Part shown: piece by piece, positions 38,299 through 47,679 of the stretch
Layout of the letters: every line of letters begins with the position of its first letter
Position numbering within the stretch: position 1 is the stretch's first letter
Source: Pseudarthrobacter sp. PS3-L1
GTDB taxonomy: Bacteria > Actinomycetota > Actinomycetes > Actinomycetales > Micrococcaceae
DNA length: 64,000 nt
Direction of reading: 5' to 3'
NCBI RefSeq assembly: GCF_030063285.1
Contig: NZ_JASISU010000001.1
Coordinates: 682,001 to 746,000, forward strand
Made by a program: the position numbers and the translations under genes
The notes under the pieces: generated by a model
Seen by the model: only the letters and a program-made list of their open reading frames with translations
Told to the model about the DNA's origin: nothing
Databases searched by the model: none

Positions 38299-39320
38299 GC
38301 ACCGCAGACACCCGCCCCACGTCGACTCGCGAAGTCCAGCTGGCCTCACGCCCGGTGGGGCGGCCCACGCCCGAAAACTTCCGCTTGGCCGAGTCCGCAC
38401 TGCCGGAGCTCCAGGACGGACAGATCCTGGTCCGCAATAACTTCATGTCTGTGGACCCGTACATGCGCGGCCGGATGAATGACGTCAAGTCCTATTCGGC
38501 CCCGTTTGCCGTCGGGGCAGCGCTCGACGGCGGCGCTGTCGGCGAAGTCATCGAGTCGCGGTCAGCTGACGTCGCCGTTGGACAGACTGTGGTTCACTCG
38601 CTCGGCTGGCGCGAATACGCCGTCGTCGACGCTGCCTCCGCAGCAGTGGTTCGCCCTGACCTTGCCCCAGAGTCCGCCTTCCTTGGTGCCTTGGGCATGA
38701 CTGGCCTGACTGCCTATGCCGGGTTGCTCAAAGTGGCCGAGTTCAAGGCCGGCGACGCCGTGTTCGTCTCCGGTGCCGCCGGAGCCGTTGGTTCCCTCGT
38801 TGGGCAGATCGCAAAGGCGATGGGAGCTTCGAAGGTCATCGGTTCGGCTGGCACGGCCGCCAAGGTGGCCCGGCTGCTCGAACTCGGGTTCGATGAGGCC
38901 TTCAACTACAATGACGGCCCTGTCCTGGAGCAGTTGGAGAAGGCCGCCGGCCCCGAAGGGATCGACGTTTACTTCGACAACGTCGGTGGCGAGCACCTGG
39001 AAGCGGCCCTTGCGGTGCTGAACGTCGGTGGCCATGTAGCCATGTGCGGCGCCATTGCCCAGTACAACTCGACCGAACCGACGCCGGCCCCACGGAATTT
39101 GATGCTGGCCATTGGCAAGGCGTTGACTCTCCGAGGTTTCCTGGTTGGTGGCTACTGGAACCTGAAGGACGAGTTCATGGAGAAGGCTGCCGCTTGGCTG
39201 GCTGACGGTTCCATCAGCTATGACGAGACAATCGTCGATGGACTGGAGAACGCGCCACAGGCGTTCATGGACCTCCTTGATGGCGCCAACACCGGCAAGA
39301 TGCTGGTCCGCGTTCCGTAG
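38295..39320 (+). CDS. NADP-dependent MDR-family oxidoreductase (CurA-like)
   Basis: Zinc-free medium-chain reductase of the leukotriene-B4 12-hydroxydehydrogenase/CurA group, 341 aa. It has the family start ASRPVGRPTPENFRL, NFMSVDPYMRGRMND, the coenzyme loop SGAAGAVGSLVGQIAKAMG (about residues 155-175) and YFDNVGGEHLEAAL. GTG 38295 overlaps the ohr stop as GTGA, placing it in the OhrR regulon. Here it may reduce reactive enals or enones from lipid peroxidation; that role is inferred from context. A perfect terminator follows. Confidence 0.9.
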   Translation: MSTADTRPTSTREVQLASRPVGRPTPENFRLAESALPELQDGQILVRNNFMSVDPYMRGRMNDVKSYSAPFAVGAALDGGAVGEVIESRSADVAVGQTVVHSLGWREYAVVDAASAAVVRPDLAPESAFLGALGMTGLTAYAGLLKVAEFKAGDAVFVSGAAGAVGSLVGQIAKAMGASKVIGSAGTAAKVARLLELGFDEAFNYNDGPVLEQLEKAAGPEGIDVYFDNVGGEHLEAALAVLNVGGHVAMCGAIAQYNSTEPTPAPRNLMLAIGKALTLRGFLVGGYWNLKDEFMEKAAAWLADGSISYDETIVDGLENAPQAFMDLLDGANTGKMLVRVP

Positions 39321-39337
39321 CGGTACCACATCTCTAC

Positions 39338-39378
39338 GCAGAAAGGAGCGGCACACGACGTGTGCCGCTCCTTTCTGC
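39338..39378 (+). terminator. Terminator of the ohr operon
   Basis: A 19-bp perfect stem (GCAGAAAGGAGCGGCACAC and its complement) with a GAC loop, 17 bp after the oxidoreductase stop. Because the A-rich and T-rich tracts are inside the arms, it can work in both directions. Confidence 0.8.
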
Positions 39379-39574
39379 TTGGTAACAAATTCTCAACGAT
39401 CTTCTTGAACGGCGGCTCGCGGTCACGTGAACGTGTCCCAGGCCACTAAAGTATTCTCCATCAGTGCGCCCCGGCGCAGTGCTGCGATCCTTCAGTGACA
39501 ACAGAATTTCAGTGTAGAAACGGACACTCATTGACTTCACCTCGTAGCGCCACTCTCTTCACCCTGGAGGAATC

Positions 39575-40684
39575 TTGAAGACATCACTGCGTGCCATCCC
39601 CAAGCGCGGTTCCCTTGCCACTGTTGCGGCCCTTGGTGCCACGGCACTCCTGCTGACCAGCTGTGGCGCTCCGCCCGAGGCTGGCGGCACCTCTTCCGAG
39701 GGTGCCAGCGACTACACAGGTTGCATCGTCTCCGACTCCGGTGGATTTGATGACCAGTCGTTCAACCAGTCCTCTTACGAGGGACTGAAGAAAGCCGAAA
39801 CCGACCTTGGTATCAAGGTCAACCAGGCGGAATCAACTGCCGATACCGACTTCGGACCCAACCTTCGCGCTATGGTCACGGCCGGATGCGACATGACGAT
39901 CACCGTCGGCTTCCTGCTCGGTGACGCGACCGAAGAACAGGCAACTGCCAATCCGGACAGCCACTTCGCCATCGTGGACTTCAACTACGAGACGCCTATT
40001 GCCAACGTCAAGCCGATCATTTATGACACGGCCCAGGCTGCGTTCATGGCCGGGTACCTCGCTGCAGGCACCACGAAGACCGGAACCGTTGCAACCTTCG
40101 GCGGCATCAAGATTCCGACAGTGACCATCTTCATGGATGGCTACGCCGACGGCGTCAAGTACTACAACGAGCAGAACAACAAGCAGGTCAAACTTCTGGG
40201 CTGGAACAAGGACGCCCAGGATGGCAGCTTCACAGGCGACTTCGAAAAGCAGGATGTTGGCAAGCAGCTCACCCAGAACTTCCTGGACCAGGGCGCAGAC
40301 ATTGTCATGCCGGTCGCCGGTCCGGTAGGTAAGGGTGCTGGCGCTGCCCTCCAGGAAGCAAAGGACTCCGGCAAGGACGTCAAGCTCATCTGGGTTGACT
40401 CCGATGGATTCCTCAATGCTCCTGAGTACGCCGACGTCATGCTCTCCTCCGTCATGAAGAGCATGGGCGAAACCGTCGAGGAAGTCGTCAAGGAAGACAA
40501 GGACGGCAACTTCAGCAACACCCCGTATGTGGGAACCCTGGAGAACAACGGCGTTGCGCTGGCTCCGTTCCACAACTTTGACTCAGAAGTTTCAGCTGAC
40601 ATGAAGTCCCAGTTGGAGCAGATCAAGAAAGACATCATCAGCGGCACGCTGGTTGTTTCCTCGGAAGCCAGCCCGAAGTCCTGA
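39575..40684 (+). CDS. BMP/PnrA-family nucleoside-binding lipoprotein
   Basis: Substrate-binding protein of a nucleoside ABC importer, 369 aa. The signal peptide ends in the lipobox LLLTSC with Cys30. Family blocks are SDSGGFDDQSFNQSSYEGL (nucleoside-binding Asp region), DFNYETPIANVKPIIYDTAQAAFMAGYLAAG and GTVATFGGIKIPTVTIFMDGYADG. The start codon is TTG with a strong GGAGG 4 nt away. An attenuator-like hairpin follows, then ATPase and permease genes, which fits higher expression of the binding protein. Nucleoside specificity rests on the family and on cdd, deoA and add downstream. Confidence 0.93.
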   Translation: MKTSLRAIPKRGSLATVAALGATALLLTSCGAPPEAGGTSSEGASDYTGCIVSDSGGFDDQSFNQSSYEGLKKAETDLGIKVNQAESTADTDFGPNLRAMVTAGCDMTITVGFLLGDATEEQATANPDSHFAIVDFNYETPIANVKPIIYDTAQAAFMAGYLAAGTTKTGTVATFGGIKIPTVTIFMDGYADGVKYYNEQNNKQVKLLGWNKDAQDGSFTGDFEKQDVGKQLTQNFLDQGADIVMPVAGPVGKGAGAALQEAKDSGKDVKLIWVDSDGFLNAPEYADVMLSSVMKSMGETVEEVVKEDKDGNFSNTPYVGTLENNGVALAPFHNFDSEVSADMKSQLEQIKKDIISGTLVVSSEASPKS

Positions 40685-40696
40685 TCTTTGCCGCAT

Positions 40697-40744
40697 AGCG
40701 CCGCCGCCCGGACAGTCTCAGACTTTCCGGGAGGTGGCGCTTTG
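40697..40744 (+). terminator. Attenuating hairpin after the BMP gene
   Basis: AGCGCC-CC-CCCGG pairs with CCGGG-GG-GGCGCT around a 15-nt loop and is followed by TTT. Placed between the binding-protein gene and the ATPase gene, it probably gives partial termination so that the binding protein is made in excess. Confidence 0.65.
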
Positions 40745-40831
40745 CGTTGCTTCCTGCCTGCGGGGAGTTCCCCGCCCCGAGGGTGCACGCGCTAGTCTTG
40801 TGCTGCATCCGCCTACCCGTCCATCTGCTGC

Positions 40832-42415
40832 ATGGACGCTTCGAGAATGGTCAGAGTTTTGAAACTTGAACTCAGAGGGATCACAAAAACTTTCGGCACC
40901 CTGGTTGCCAATGACCACATTGACGTGGTTGTTGAGCCGGGGCAGATCCACTGCCTGCTGGGCGAGAATGGCGCCGGAAAATCCACCCTGATGAACGTGC
41001 TGTACGGCTTATACGAGCCCACCGATGGGCAGATCCTCATCGATGACAAACCTGTAGTTTTCCGCGGCCCTTCCGACGCCATGGCTGCCGGGATCGGTAT
41101 GGTGCACCAGCACTTCATGCTGGTCCCCGTTTTCACCGTGGCGGAAAATGTCGCGCTGGGTGCTGAACCCACCAAAGCCGGCGGATTCCTCAACCTTGAG
41201 CAGACCCGCAAAAAAATTAAGGACATCTCCGACAAATACGGGTTCGACGTCGATCCGGACGCCTTGGTAGAAGACCTCCCGGTGGGTGTCCAGCAGCGAG
41301 TCGAGATCATCAAGGCTCTGGTTCGGGATGCCAATATCCTGATCCTCGACGAACCCACCGCGGTCCTGACGCCCCAGGAGACAGACGAGCTGCTTAACAT
41401 CATGCGCCAGCTCAAGGCCAACGGGACGTCCATCGTCTTCATCTCTCACAAGCTTCGTGAGGTCAAGGCTGTCTCGGACATCATTACCGTGATTCGTCGC
41501 GGCAAGGTTGTCGGTTCTACACAGCCTGAAACATCAACTACTGAACTGGCGTCCATGATGGTGGGCCGCTCGGTAAGCCTGACATTGAACAAGGCCCCGG
41601 CCAACCCTCAAGAAACTACGTTCGAGGTGCGTGATCTGACGGTTGTCGCACCCAACGGACAGCACGTCGTTGACGGCATCAGTTTCGATATTGCCAGGGG
41701 AGAAATCCTTGCCCTTGCCGGCGTCCAGGGCAATGGCCAGACGGAGCTCACAGAGGCCGTCCTGGGACTGCAGGAACGAGTCAGCGGATCCATCCGCCTG
41801 GACGGTCACGAACTTGTGGGCCGCAGCGTCAAGCAGGTTCTTTCCGCCGGTGTCGGGTATGTACCAGAGGACCGCACGGTCGATGGCCTGGTGGGTACGT
41901 TTTCCGTCGCCGAAAACCTGGTGCTGGACCTCTATGACAAGGTGCCTTTCGCCAAGGGCATCAGTATGAGCCCTGCCAAGGTCCTTGAAAATGCCTCGTC
42001 CCGTATTGAGGAGTTCGATGTACGGACTCCCTCGGCCATGGCCCCGGCCGGCAAGCTCTCCGGCGGCAACCAGCAGAAAGTTGTCATGGCACGCGAGCTG
42101 TCGCGTCCGCTTCGCCTGTTCATCGCCTCACAGCCCACCCGTGGCGTGGATGTGGGTTCCATCGAGTTCCTGCATCGCCGGATCATCACCGAACGCGATA
42201 GGGGTACACCCGTGATGATCGTGTCGACGGAGCTTGATGAGGTTATGGAACTCGCCGATCGGATCGCCGTGCTCTACAAAGGAAAACTCGTGGGAATCGT
42301 TCCCTCGGGCACCAGCCGCGATGTCCTGGGCCTCATGATGGCCGGCATTGCCCCCGACGACGGCGCATCACAGGCGCCTTCCACTTCCAGAGCCGAAGGA
42401 GGCGACCATGTCTGA
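40832..42415 (+). CDS. Nucleoside ABC importer ATP-binding protein
   Basis: Tandem ABC ATPase, up to 527 aa, of the NupA/YufO group. The first domain has [22 protein letters not shown] and [13 protein letters not shown]. The second has GVQGNGQTEL in place of a canonical Walker A, and [15 protein letters not shown]. The start is uncertain: ATG 40832, ATG 40847 and TTG 40859 are all in frame before the conserved KLELRGITKTFG, and none has a strong ribosome site. Its 3' end overlaps the permease start by 8 nt. Confidence 0.92.
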   Translation: MDASRMVRVLKLELRGITKTFGTLVANDHIDVVVEPGQIHCLLGENGAGKSTLMNVLYGLYEPTDGQILIDDKPVVFRGPSDAMAAGIGMVHQHFMLVPVFTVAENVALGAEPTKAGGFLNLEQTRKKIKDISDKYGFDVDPDALVEDLPVGVQQRVEIIKALVRDANILILDEPTAVLTPQETDELLNIMRQLKANGTSIVFISHKLREVKAVSDIITVIRRGKVVGSTQPETSTTELASMMVGRSVSLTLNKAPANPQETTFEVRDLTVVAPNGQHVVDGISFDIARGEILALAGVQGNGQTELTEAVLGLQERVSGSIRLDGHELVGRSVKQVLSAGVGYVPEDRTVDGLVGTFSVAENLVLDLYDKVPFAKGISMSPAKVLENASSRIEEFDVRTPSAMAPAGKLSGGNQQKVVMARELSRPLRLFIASQPTRGVDVGSIEFLHRRIITERDRGTPVMIVSTELDEVMELADRIAVLYKGKLVGIVPSGTSRDVLGLMMAGIAPDDGASQAPSTSRAEGGDHV

Positions 42416-43778
42416 GGACAAGGGAAAACACGTAGCTGAGCCTGCGCCAGAGCCCGCAGACCAGCCGCTTTCGGCAGAACAAGCGAGGGCTGCCAAGGCA
42501 GACCTCGAAACTGCGGGCGGCGCCAAGGAGCCCTCGCTGGTCCCCGCCGCAGCCCAGGGTGGCATCACGGCCGAGCGGGATTCCTCACCCTTCCGCAATT
42601 TCTTTGCCGGTAGCGCCATGACCTCGGTGTTGGCTGTCCTGCTCGCGCTGATAGCCGGTGGACTACTCATCGCCTCCACCGACAAGCAGGTCGCTTCCTC
42701 GGCAGCGTATCTCTTTGGGCGGCCCACCGACTTCCTTGCGGCTGTCTGGAACGCTGCAACGCAGTCCTACGTGGCCCTCTTCCAGGGGGCGGTCTTCAAC
42801 CCCCGGGCTGCCACTGTTGCGGGTCAATTCGCTCCGATCATGGAGACGCTGACAATCGCCACACCGCTGATCACTGCTGGCCTCGGTGTTGCCCTTGCCT
42901 TCCGGGCCGGACTGTTCAACATTGGCGCCCAGGGCCAGATCATCTTCGCTGGCATCTTCGCTGGTTGGGTAGGGTTTGCCCTGCACTTGCCCATGGGGCT
43001 GCACCTGCTGCTGGTGCTGGTGGCTGGCATCATCGGCGGTGCGATCTGGGGTGGGCTGGTAGGCCTTCTCAAGGCCCGCACGGGAGCCCACGAGGTCATC
43101 CTCACCATCATGTTCAACTACATAGCCCTGTACTTCCTGCGCTTCCTGCTGACCACTCCCGCTTTCCAGCGGCCCGGTGCATCCAACCCGATCTCTCCGG
43201 TCCTGGACCCTTCAGCTATTTACCCGCAGATTTTCGGGTCCCAGTACCGTCTGCACCTAGGCTTCATTCTTGCCATCGCCGCAACGGTCCTGGTCTGGTG
43301 GCTCCTGAACCGCTCCACACTGGGTTTTGAGTTCCGCGCCGTGGGCGCCAACCCCAAGGCAGCCCAGACGGCCGGTATCAACGTTTCCCGGGCCACCATC
43401 CTGGTGATGGCGATGGCAGGTGGTCTCGCGGGCATGGCCGGTGTGGCCCAGGTTGCCGGCACCGAAAAGGTACTCACTGAGGGCGTGGCTGCGAGCTTCG
43501 GCTTCGACGCCATCACGGTTGCCCTGCTGGGACGATCCTCACCCTGGGGAACGTTTGCAGCTGGCATCCTCTTCGGAGCGTTCCGTGCAGGTGCCGTACA
43601 GATGCAGGTCCAGACAGGTACACCCATCGACATTGTCCTGGTGGTTCAGTCACTGATCGTCCTGTTCATCGCCGCGCCCCCTCTGGTCCGGGCCATCTTC
43701 GGCCTGAATCCCCGACGCAAAAAAATGGCAACCGCCGCTACATCCCCCAAAGCAGCTCTTCCCGGAGGCGCAGCATGA
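42408..43778 (+). CDS. Nucleoside ABC importer permease 1
   Basis: RbsC-fold membrane permease of 456 aa. A charged cytoplasmic N-terminus of about 70 residues (Glu/Ala/Pro-rich) precedes roughly ten helices. The signature areas are LAFRAGLFNIGAQGQIIFAG and TGAHEVILTIMFNYIALY, both typical of NupB/YufP. ATG 42408 has GGAGGCGACC directly upstream. It is coupled by overlap to the ATPase before it and to the second permease after it (ATGA). Confidence 0.93.
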   Translation: MSEDKGKHVAEPAPEPADQPLSAEQARAAKADLETAGGAKEPSLVPAAAQGGITAERDSSPFRNFFAGSAMTSVLAVLLALIAGGLLIASTDKQVASSAAYLFGRPTDFLAAVWNAATQSYVALFQGAVFNPRAATVAGQFAPIMETLTIATPLITAGLGVALAFRAGLFNIGAQGQIIFAGIFAGWVGFALHLPMGLHLLLVLVAGIIGGAIWGGLVGLLKARTGAHEVILTIMFNYIALYFLRFLLTTPAFQRPGASNPISPVLDPSAIYPQIFGSQYRLHLGFILAIAATVLVWWLLNRSTLGFEFRAVGANPKAAQTAGINVSRATILVMAMAGGLAGMAGVAQVAGTEKVLTEGVAASFGFDAITVALLGRSSPWGTFAAGILFGAFRAGAVQMQVQTGTPIDIVLVVQSLIVLFIAAPPLVRAIFGLNPRRKKMATAATSPKAALPGGAA

Positions 43779-45082
43779 GCACCACAGCAACAGCTCCCCG
43801 GCCGGAGTCCACAACCCCGAGTTCGGCGAAGGGCATCTCAGGCAAGCCGGTCACCTGGCGCACTCCCATAGTCCTTGCTTTTATGGCGGTGGTGGCCCTT
43901 CTCATTTTCGGGATCCTTGGCCCTAACCAGGAAGCCAGTTTTGGTATTTCCTCCGGTGGCGATTTCTTCCAGTTGCCAGCAATCATTGTTCCGGCATTTG
44001 CAGCTGGCATCATCCTCTCCATCATCCTGCTGGGCCTTGCTGGCTGGACGATCTACCTCAAAACGAAGGGCACTGCGGCTCCGGCCTGGCTGCCAGTGCT
44101 CTTCATCGTCGTCTTCGTGGTTGCGTTCCTGATCTGGGTGGTGGGCGGTGCACGCACTCCCAGTATTTCCTTGGCTGGACTGATTGCGGGTTCTGTCACC
44201 CTTGCGGTGCCGTTGGTTTTCGGGTCGCTCTCGGGTGTCCTCTGCGAACGTGTAGGCGTGGTCAACATTGCCATTGAGGGCCAGCTCCTCGGCGGCGCCT
44301 TCACCGCCGCAATTGTTTCCAGCATCACCAAGAATCCATTCATTGGCCTCTTGGCGGCCGCTCTGGCAGGTGCCGTCATCTCCATGGTGCTGGCTCTGTT
44401 CAGCATCAAGTACGTGGTGAACCAGATCATCGTTGGTGTTGTCCTGAACGTGCTGGTTTCGGGCCTGACAGGGTTCCTGTTCAGCACCGTGATGCAGTCC
44501 GATCCCCAGAAGTACAACTCCCCAGAAGGCCTTCCCATCGTCGAGATTCCCTTGCTCTCTAGCATTCCGATCCTGGGCCCCATTCTCTTCAAGCAGTCAG
44601 TGGTTGGCTACCTCATGTATTTTGCGGTCTTTGCCGTGTGGGTAGGACTCTTTAAGACCAAGTGGGGACTGCGGGTCCGGGCTGTGGGGGAGCACCCCCA
44701 GGCGGCCGACACCATGGGCATCAACGTCAATGCGACGAGATTCTGGAACGTCACTCTGGGCGGAGCGGTTGCCGGGATTGGTGGATCGTTCTTCACACTG
44801 GTGGCTATTGACAGTTTCACCAAGGAAATCTCCGGAGGCCGTGGCTTCATCGCACTTGCAGCGCTGATTTTTGGCCGGTGGAATCCCATTGGTGCCTTCT
44901 TTGCGGCGCTACTTTTCGGTTTTGCCGATAACCTGCAGTCCATCCTGACCATCATTGGCACCCCGGTGCCAAGCCAGTTCATGGCCATGCTGCCGTATCT
45001 GGTAACCGTCCTCGCAGTGGCGGGTCTGGTGGGCAAGTCCCGCGGACCGGCAGCCAGCGGCATACCTTACGTCAAGGGTTGA
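43775..45082 (+). CDS. Nucleoside ABC importer permease 2
   Basis: Second RbsC-fold permease, 435 aa (NupC/YufQ type), forming the heterodimeric channel with the preceding gene. Key blocks are FGSLSGVLCERVGVVNIAIEGQLLGGAF, IIVGVVLNVLVSGLTGFL and ERVGVVNIAIEG-type loops. An ATGA overlap links it to the first permease. The cytidine deaminase gene begins 2 bp after its stop, so import and catabolism are co-transcribed. Confidence 0.93.
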   Translation: MSTTATAPRPESTTPSSAKGISGKPVTWRTPIVLAFMAVVALLIFGILGPNQEASFGISSGGDFFQLPAIIVPAFAAGIILSIILLGLAGWTIYLKTKGTAAPAWLPVLFIVVFVVAFLIWVVGGARTPSISLAGLIAGSVTLAVPLVFGSLSGVLCERVGVVNIAIEGQLLGGAFTAAIVSSITKNPFIGLLAAALAGAVISMVLALFSIKYVVNQIIVGVVLNVLVSGLTGFLFSTVMQSDPQKYNSPEGLPIVEIPLLSSIPILGPILFKQSVVGYLMYFAVFAVWVGLFKTKWGLRVRAVGEHPQAADTMGINVNATRFWNVTLGGAVAGIGGSFFTLVAIDSFTKEISGGRGFIALAALIFGRWNPIGAFFAALLFGFADNLQSILTIIGTPVPSQFMAMLPYLVTVLAVAGLVGKSRGPAASGIPYVKG

Positions 45083-45084
45083 GC

Positions 45085-45492
45085 ATGGATAACACGCACG
45101 ACGTCGACTGGGCAGCTTTGGAGCGCACGGCCGTTGCCGCGATGAAGAAGGCGTACGTGCCCTATTCGAAGTTCCCGGTGGGGGCCGCTGCACTCACGGC
45201 AGACGGGCGGATTGTCAGCGGCTGCAATGTCGAGAACGCCAGCTATGGCCTGACCCTCTGTGCCGAGTGCGCCATGGTGGGTGACCTCCATATGAGCGGC
45301 GGTGGCCTTCTTCGGGCGTTCTACTGCGTGGACGGGGCCGGCAACGTGCTGATGCCGTGCGGGCGGTGCCGCCAGCTGCTCTACGAATTCCGGGCTCCCG
45401 ACATGGAACTGATGACTACCCAAGGAATTAAAACCATGGACCAGGTATTACCCGATGCCTTCGGCCCCGAACATTTGGAGGATCCCCGGTGA
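45085..45492 (+). CDS. cdd: Cytidine deaminase
   Basis: Zinc hydrolase turning cytidine and deoxycytidine into uridine and deoxyuridine, 135 aa (the small tetrameric class). Zinc ligands are Cys59 in LCAECAMVGD and Cys92/Cys95 in MPCGRCRQLL, with Glu61 as proton shuttle. PYSKFPVGAA is the N-terminal family motif. I chose ATG 45085, with AAGGG 7 nt upstream; an in-frame TTG two codons earlier is less likely. It overlaps deoA by 4 nt. Confidence 0.96.
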   Translation: MDNTHDVDWAALERTAVAAMKKAYVPYSKFPVGAAALTADGRIVSGCNVENASYGLTLCAECAMVGDLHMSGGGLLRAFYCVDGAGNVLMPCGRCRQLLYEFRAPDMELMTTQGIKTMDQVLPDAFGPEHLEDPR

Positions 45493-46808
45493 CTGGAACC
45501 ACGCAGAATGAAGCATTTGACGCCGTCGACATCATCCGGGTCAAGCGGGACAGAGGCACGCTGACGCCGGCCCAGATTGACTGGACCATCGATGCCTACA
45601 CCCGTGGCGTGATCGCTGATGAACAGATGGCTGCACTGAACATGGCTATTCTGCTCAATGGCATGGACCGGGCAGAAATTGCACGATGGACCGCCGCCAT
45701 GATCGCCTCGGGGGAGCGGATGGACTTCAGCAGCCTTCGCCGTCCTGACGGGGGTGTAAAAGCGACAACCGACAAGCACTCCACTGGCGGAGTAGGGGAC
45801 AAAATCACCCTGCCCCTGGCGCCTCTGGTTGCTGTTTTCGGGGTGGCAGTGCCGCAGCTTTCGGGGCGCGGGCTGGGCCATACCGGTGGCACCCTGGACA
45901 AGCTCGAAGCCATTCCCGGATGGCGTGCGGCGCTGAGCAATGATGAAATGATGGCCCAACTCCAGGATGTGGGTGCCGTGATCTGCGCTGCTGGCGCAGG
46001 CTTGGCTCCGGCTGACAAGAAGCTCTATGCGCTTCGCGACGTCACGGGAACCGTGGAAGCCATCCCGCTCATTGCGTCCTCCATCATGAGCAAGAAAATC
46101 GCAGAGGGCACCGGATCATTGGTGCTCGATGTCAAGGTGGGGTCCGGTGCCTTCATGAAGGACCTTGCCCAGGCGCGCGAACTCGCGCAGACCATGGTGG
46201 CGCTGGGCAAAGACGCCGGGGTAAACACCGTGGCACTTCTCACCAATATGGACACTCCCCTGGGACTTACAGCGGGTAACGCCATTGAAGTCGAGGAATC
46301 AGTGGAGGTGCTTTCCGGTGGTGGTCCCAGGGACGTTGTCGAACTGACGGTACGCCTGGCACAGGAGATGCTGGTATGTGCCGGAGTCCATGATGCTGAT
46401 CCGGCCGCGGCACTCAAGGATGGCCGGGCCATGGACGTCTGGAACCGGATGATTGAGGCACAGGGCGGAGACCCGCGGGCGACGCTTCCCGTGGCAAAGG
46501 AGTCGGAAACGATCTATGCCACGACCAGTGGTGTTGTCGCCGAACTTGACGCCCTTTCCGTGGGCGTCGCGGCCTGGCGACTCGGTGCAGGCCGTGCCCG
46601 GAAGGAAGATGTAGTCCAGGCCGGGGCCGGAGTCCGGCTGCATGCCAAACCGGGGGACCGGATCAGCGCGGGCGACCCCCTGATGACACTGTTGACTGAC
46701 ACCCCGGAACGATTTGCCCGGGCCACGGAGGTCCTCTCAGGCGCCGTGGTCATCGATCAGGCGGGCTCTGTGGCCGCCCAACCGCTGATCCTTGACAGGA
46801 TCGCATAG
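45489..46808 (+). CDS. deoA: Thymidine phosphorylase
   Basis: Phosphorolyses thymidine and deoxyuridine to base and deoxyribose-1-phosphate, 439 aa. The signature region is SGRGLGHTGGTLDKLEAIPGW, preceded by KHSTGGVGDKITLPLAPLVA, and the C-terminal pyrimidine phosphorylase domain contains GRARKEDVVQAGAGVRLHAKPGD. The GTG start overlaps the cdd stop (GTGA). This is the second catabolic step after import and deamination. Confidence 0.96.
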   Translation: MTGTTQNEAFDAVDIIRVKRDRGTLTPAQIDWTIDAYTRGVIADEQMAALNMAILLNGMDRAEIARWTAAMIASGERMDFSSLRRPDGGVKATTDKHSTGGVGDKITLPLAPLVAVFGVAVPQLSGRGLGHTGGTLDKLEAIPGWRAALSNDEMMAQLQDVGAVICAAGAGLAPADKKLYALRDVTGTVEAIPLIASSIMSKKIAEGTGSLVLDVKVGSGAFMKDLAQARELAQTMVALGKDAGVNTVALLTNMDTPLGLTAGNAIEVEESVEVLSGGGPRDVVELTVRLAQEMLVCAGVHDADPAAALKDGRAMDVWNRMIEAQGGDPRATLPVAKESETIYATTSGVVAELDALSVGVAAWRLGAGRARKEDVVQAGAGVRLHAKPGDRISAGDPLMTLLTDTPERFARATEVLSGAVVIDQAGSVAAQPLILDRIA

Positions 46809-46848
46809 CTGGCAGGAGAGAAAACGCCTCCTCGCCCGTTAGGACAGT

Positions 46849-47478
46849 GTGCAGGAAATCAATGACTTCATTCTCGCGGCAGCGGGCCAACCCTGGGTTC
46901 TGTTCCTGGTCTTGGCCTGCTGCATCATTGACGGGTTTTTCCCGCCCATACCCAGCGAATCGGTTGTTGTTGGCCTGGCCGCGGTAGCTGCCACAGCTGC
47001 AGTACCGAACCCGTGGCTACTTATGGTTGTGGCAGCGCTGGGGGCATTCCTCGGCGACAACATTGCCTACGTGATTGGGCAAAAGATTGGCACTGATCGG
47101 TGGGCCTGGATGCGCAGGCCAAGGATGCAGCGATCCTTCTCGTGGGCAGGAACTGAGCTTCGCAAGCGACCAGCGTCCCTGATCCTGGTGGCGCGTTTCA
47201 TCCCCATCGGGCGGGTGGCGGTCAACTTCACTGCTGGCGTGACCCGGTACAGCAGGGGACGTTTTGTGCTGCTTACTGCACTCTCAGCAGTTCTCTGGGC
47301 TGTGTACTCGGTGGCGATCGGGCTGTTCTTCGGTCAATGGTTTGAGAGCAACCATCTTTTGGGTGCAGTGATTGCCATTGTTTGCGCAGTGGTTTTGGGC
47401 ATTGCGGTGGACTACGTGATCAACAGGCTCCGCGGCAAGAGCTCCGCCGTCGAGCGCCTGCGGGAAACCGATGCCTGA
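46849..47478 (+). CDS. DedA-family membrane protein 1
   Basis: DedA/SNARE-associated (VTT) domain protein, 209 aa with four to five helices. The family pattern is FIPIGRVAVNFTAGVTRYSRGRFVLL with the conserved Arg, and IDGFFPPIPSESVVVGLA with the Glu/Ser segment. The family takes part in lipid flipping and membrane-potential upkeep. The GTG start has AGGA 5 nt upstream. It begins 40 bp after deoA and is probably read from the same transcript; a hairpin lies behind it. Confidence 0.9.
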   Translation: MQEINDFILAAAGQPWVLFLVLACCIIDGFFPPIPSESVVVGLAAVAATAAVPNPWLLMVVAALGAFLGDNIAYVIGQKIGTDRWAWMRRPRMQRSFSWAGTELRKRPASLILVARFIPIGRVAVNFTAGVTRYSRGRFVLLTALSAVLWAVYSVAIGLFFGQWFESNHLLGAVIAIVCAVVLGIAVDYVINRLRGKSSAVERLRETDA

Positions 47479-47580
47479 GGGCATCTGTCCACCCAGGGGT
47501 GGACACGGACCACCTCCGCAGATCAGCCCGTGGGACGACGATTTCCATAAGGCTGCAGCGGTATCGTTGAGGGACGTCCA

Positions 47581-47616
47581 CACGGCTGGAACGTAGCGAA
47601 CGACGTTCCAGCCGTG
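47581..47616 (+). terminator. Hairpin between the two DedA genes
   Basis: A 14-bp perfect stem (CACGGCTGGAACGT with its complement) and an 8-nt loop, about 100 bp after the first DedA gene and before a fresh -10-like TATAGT (47648-47653). It probably ends the nucleoside operon. Confidence 0.65.
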
Positions 47617-47679
47617 GGACACTCCCATTTTCTTTTCATCCGTGCGTTATAGTCACTTTCGTTGAGGAGCAGGACCCGC

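Noticed and set aside
39423-39430. TCACGTGA palindrome upstream of the BMP gene
   Set aside because: An 8-bp palindrome alone is too common, and no promoter geometry or known regulator supports it.
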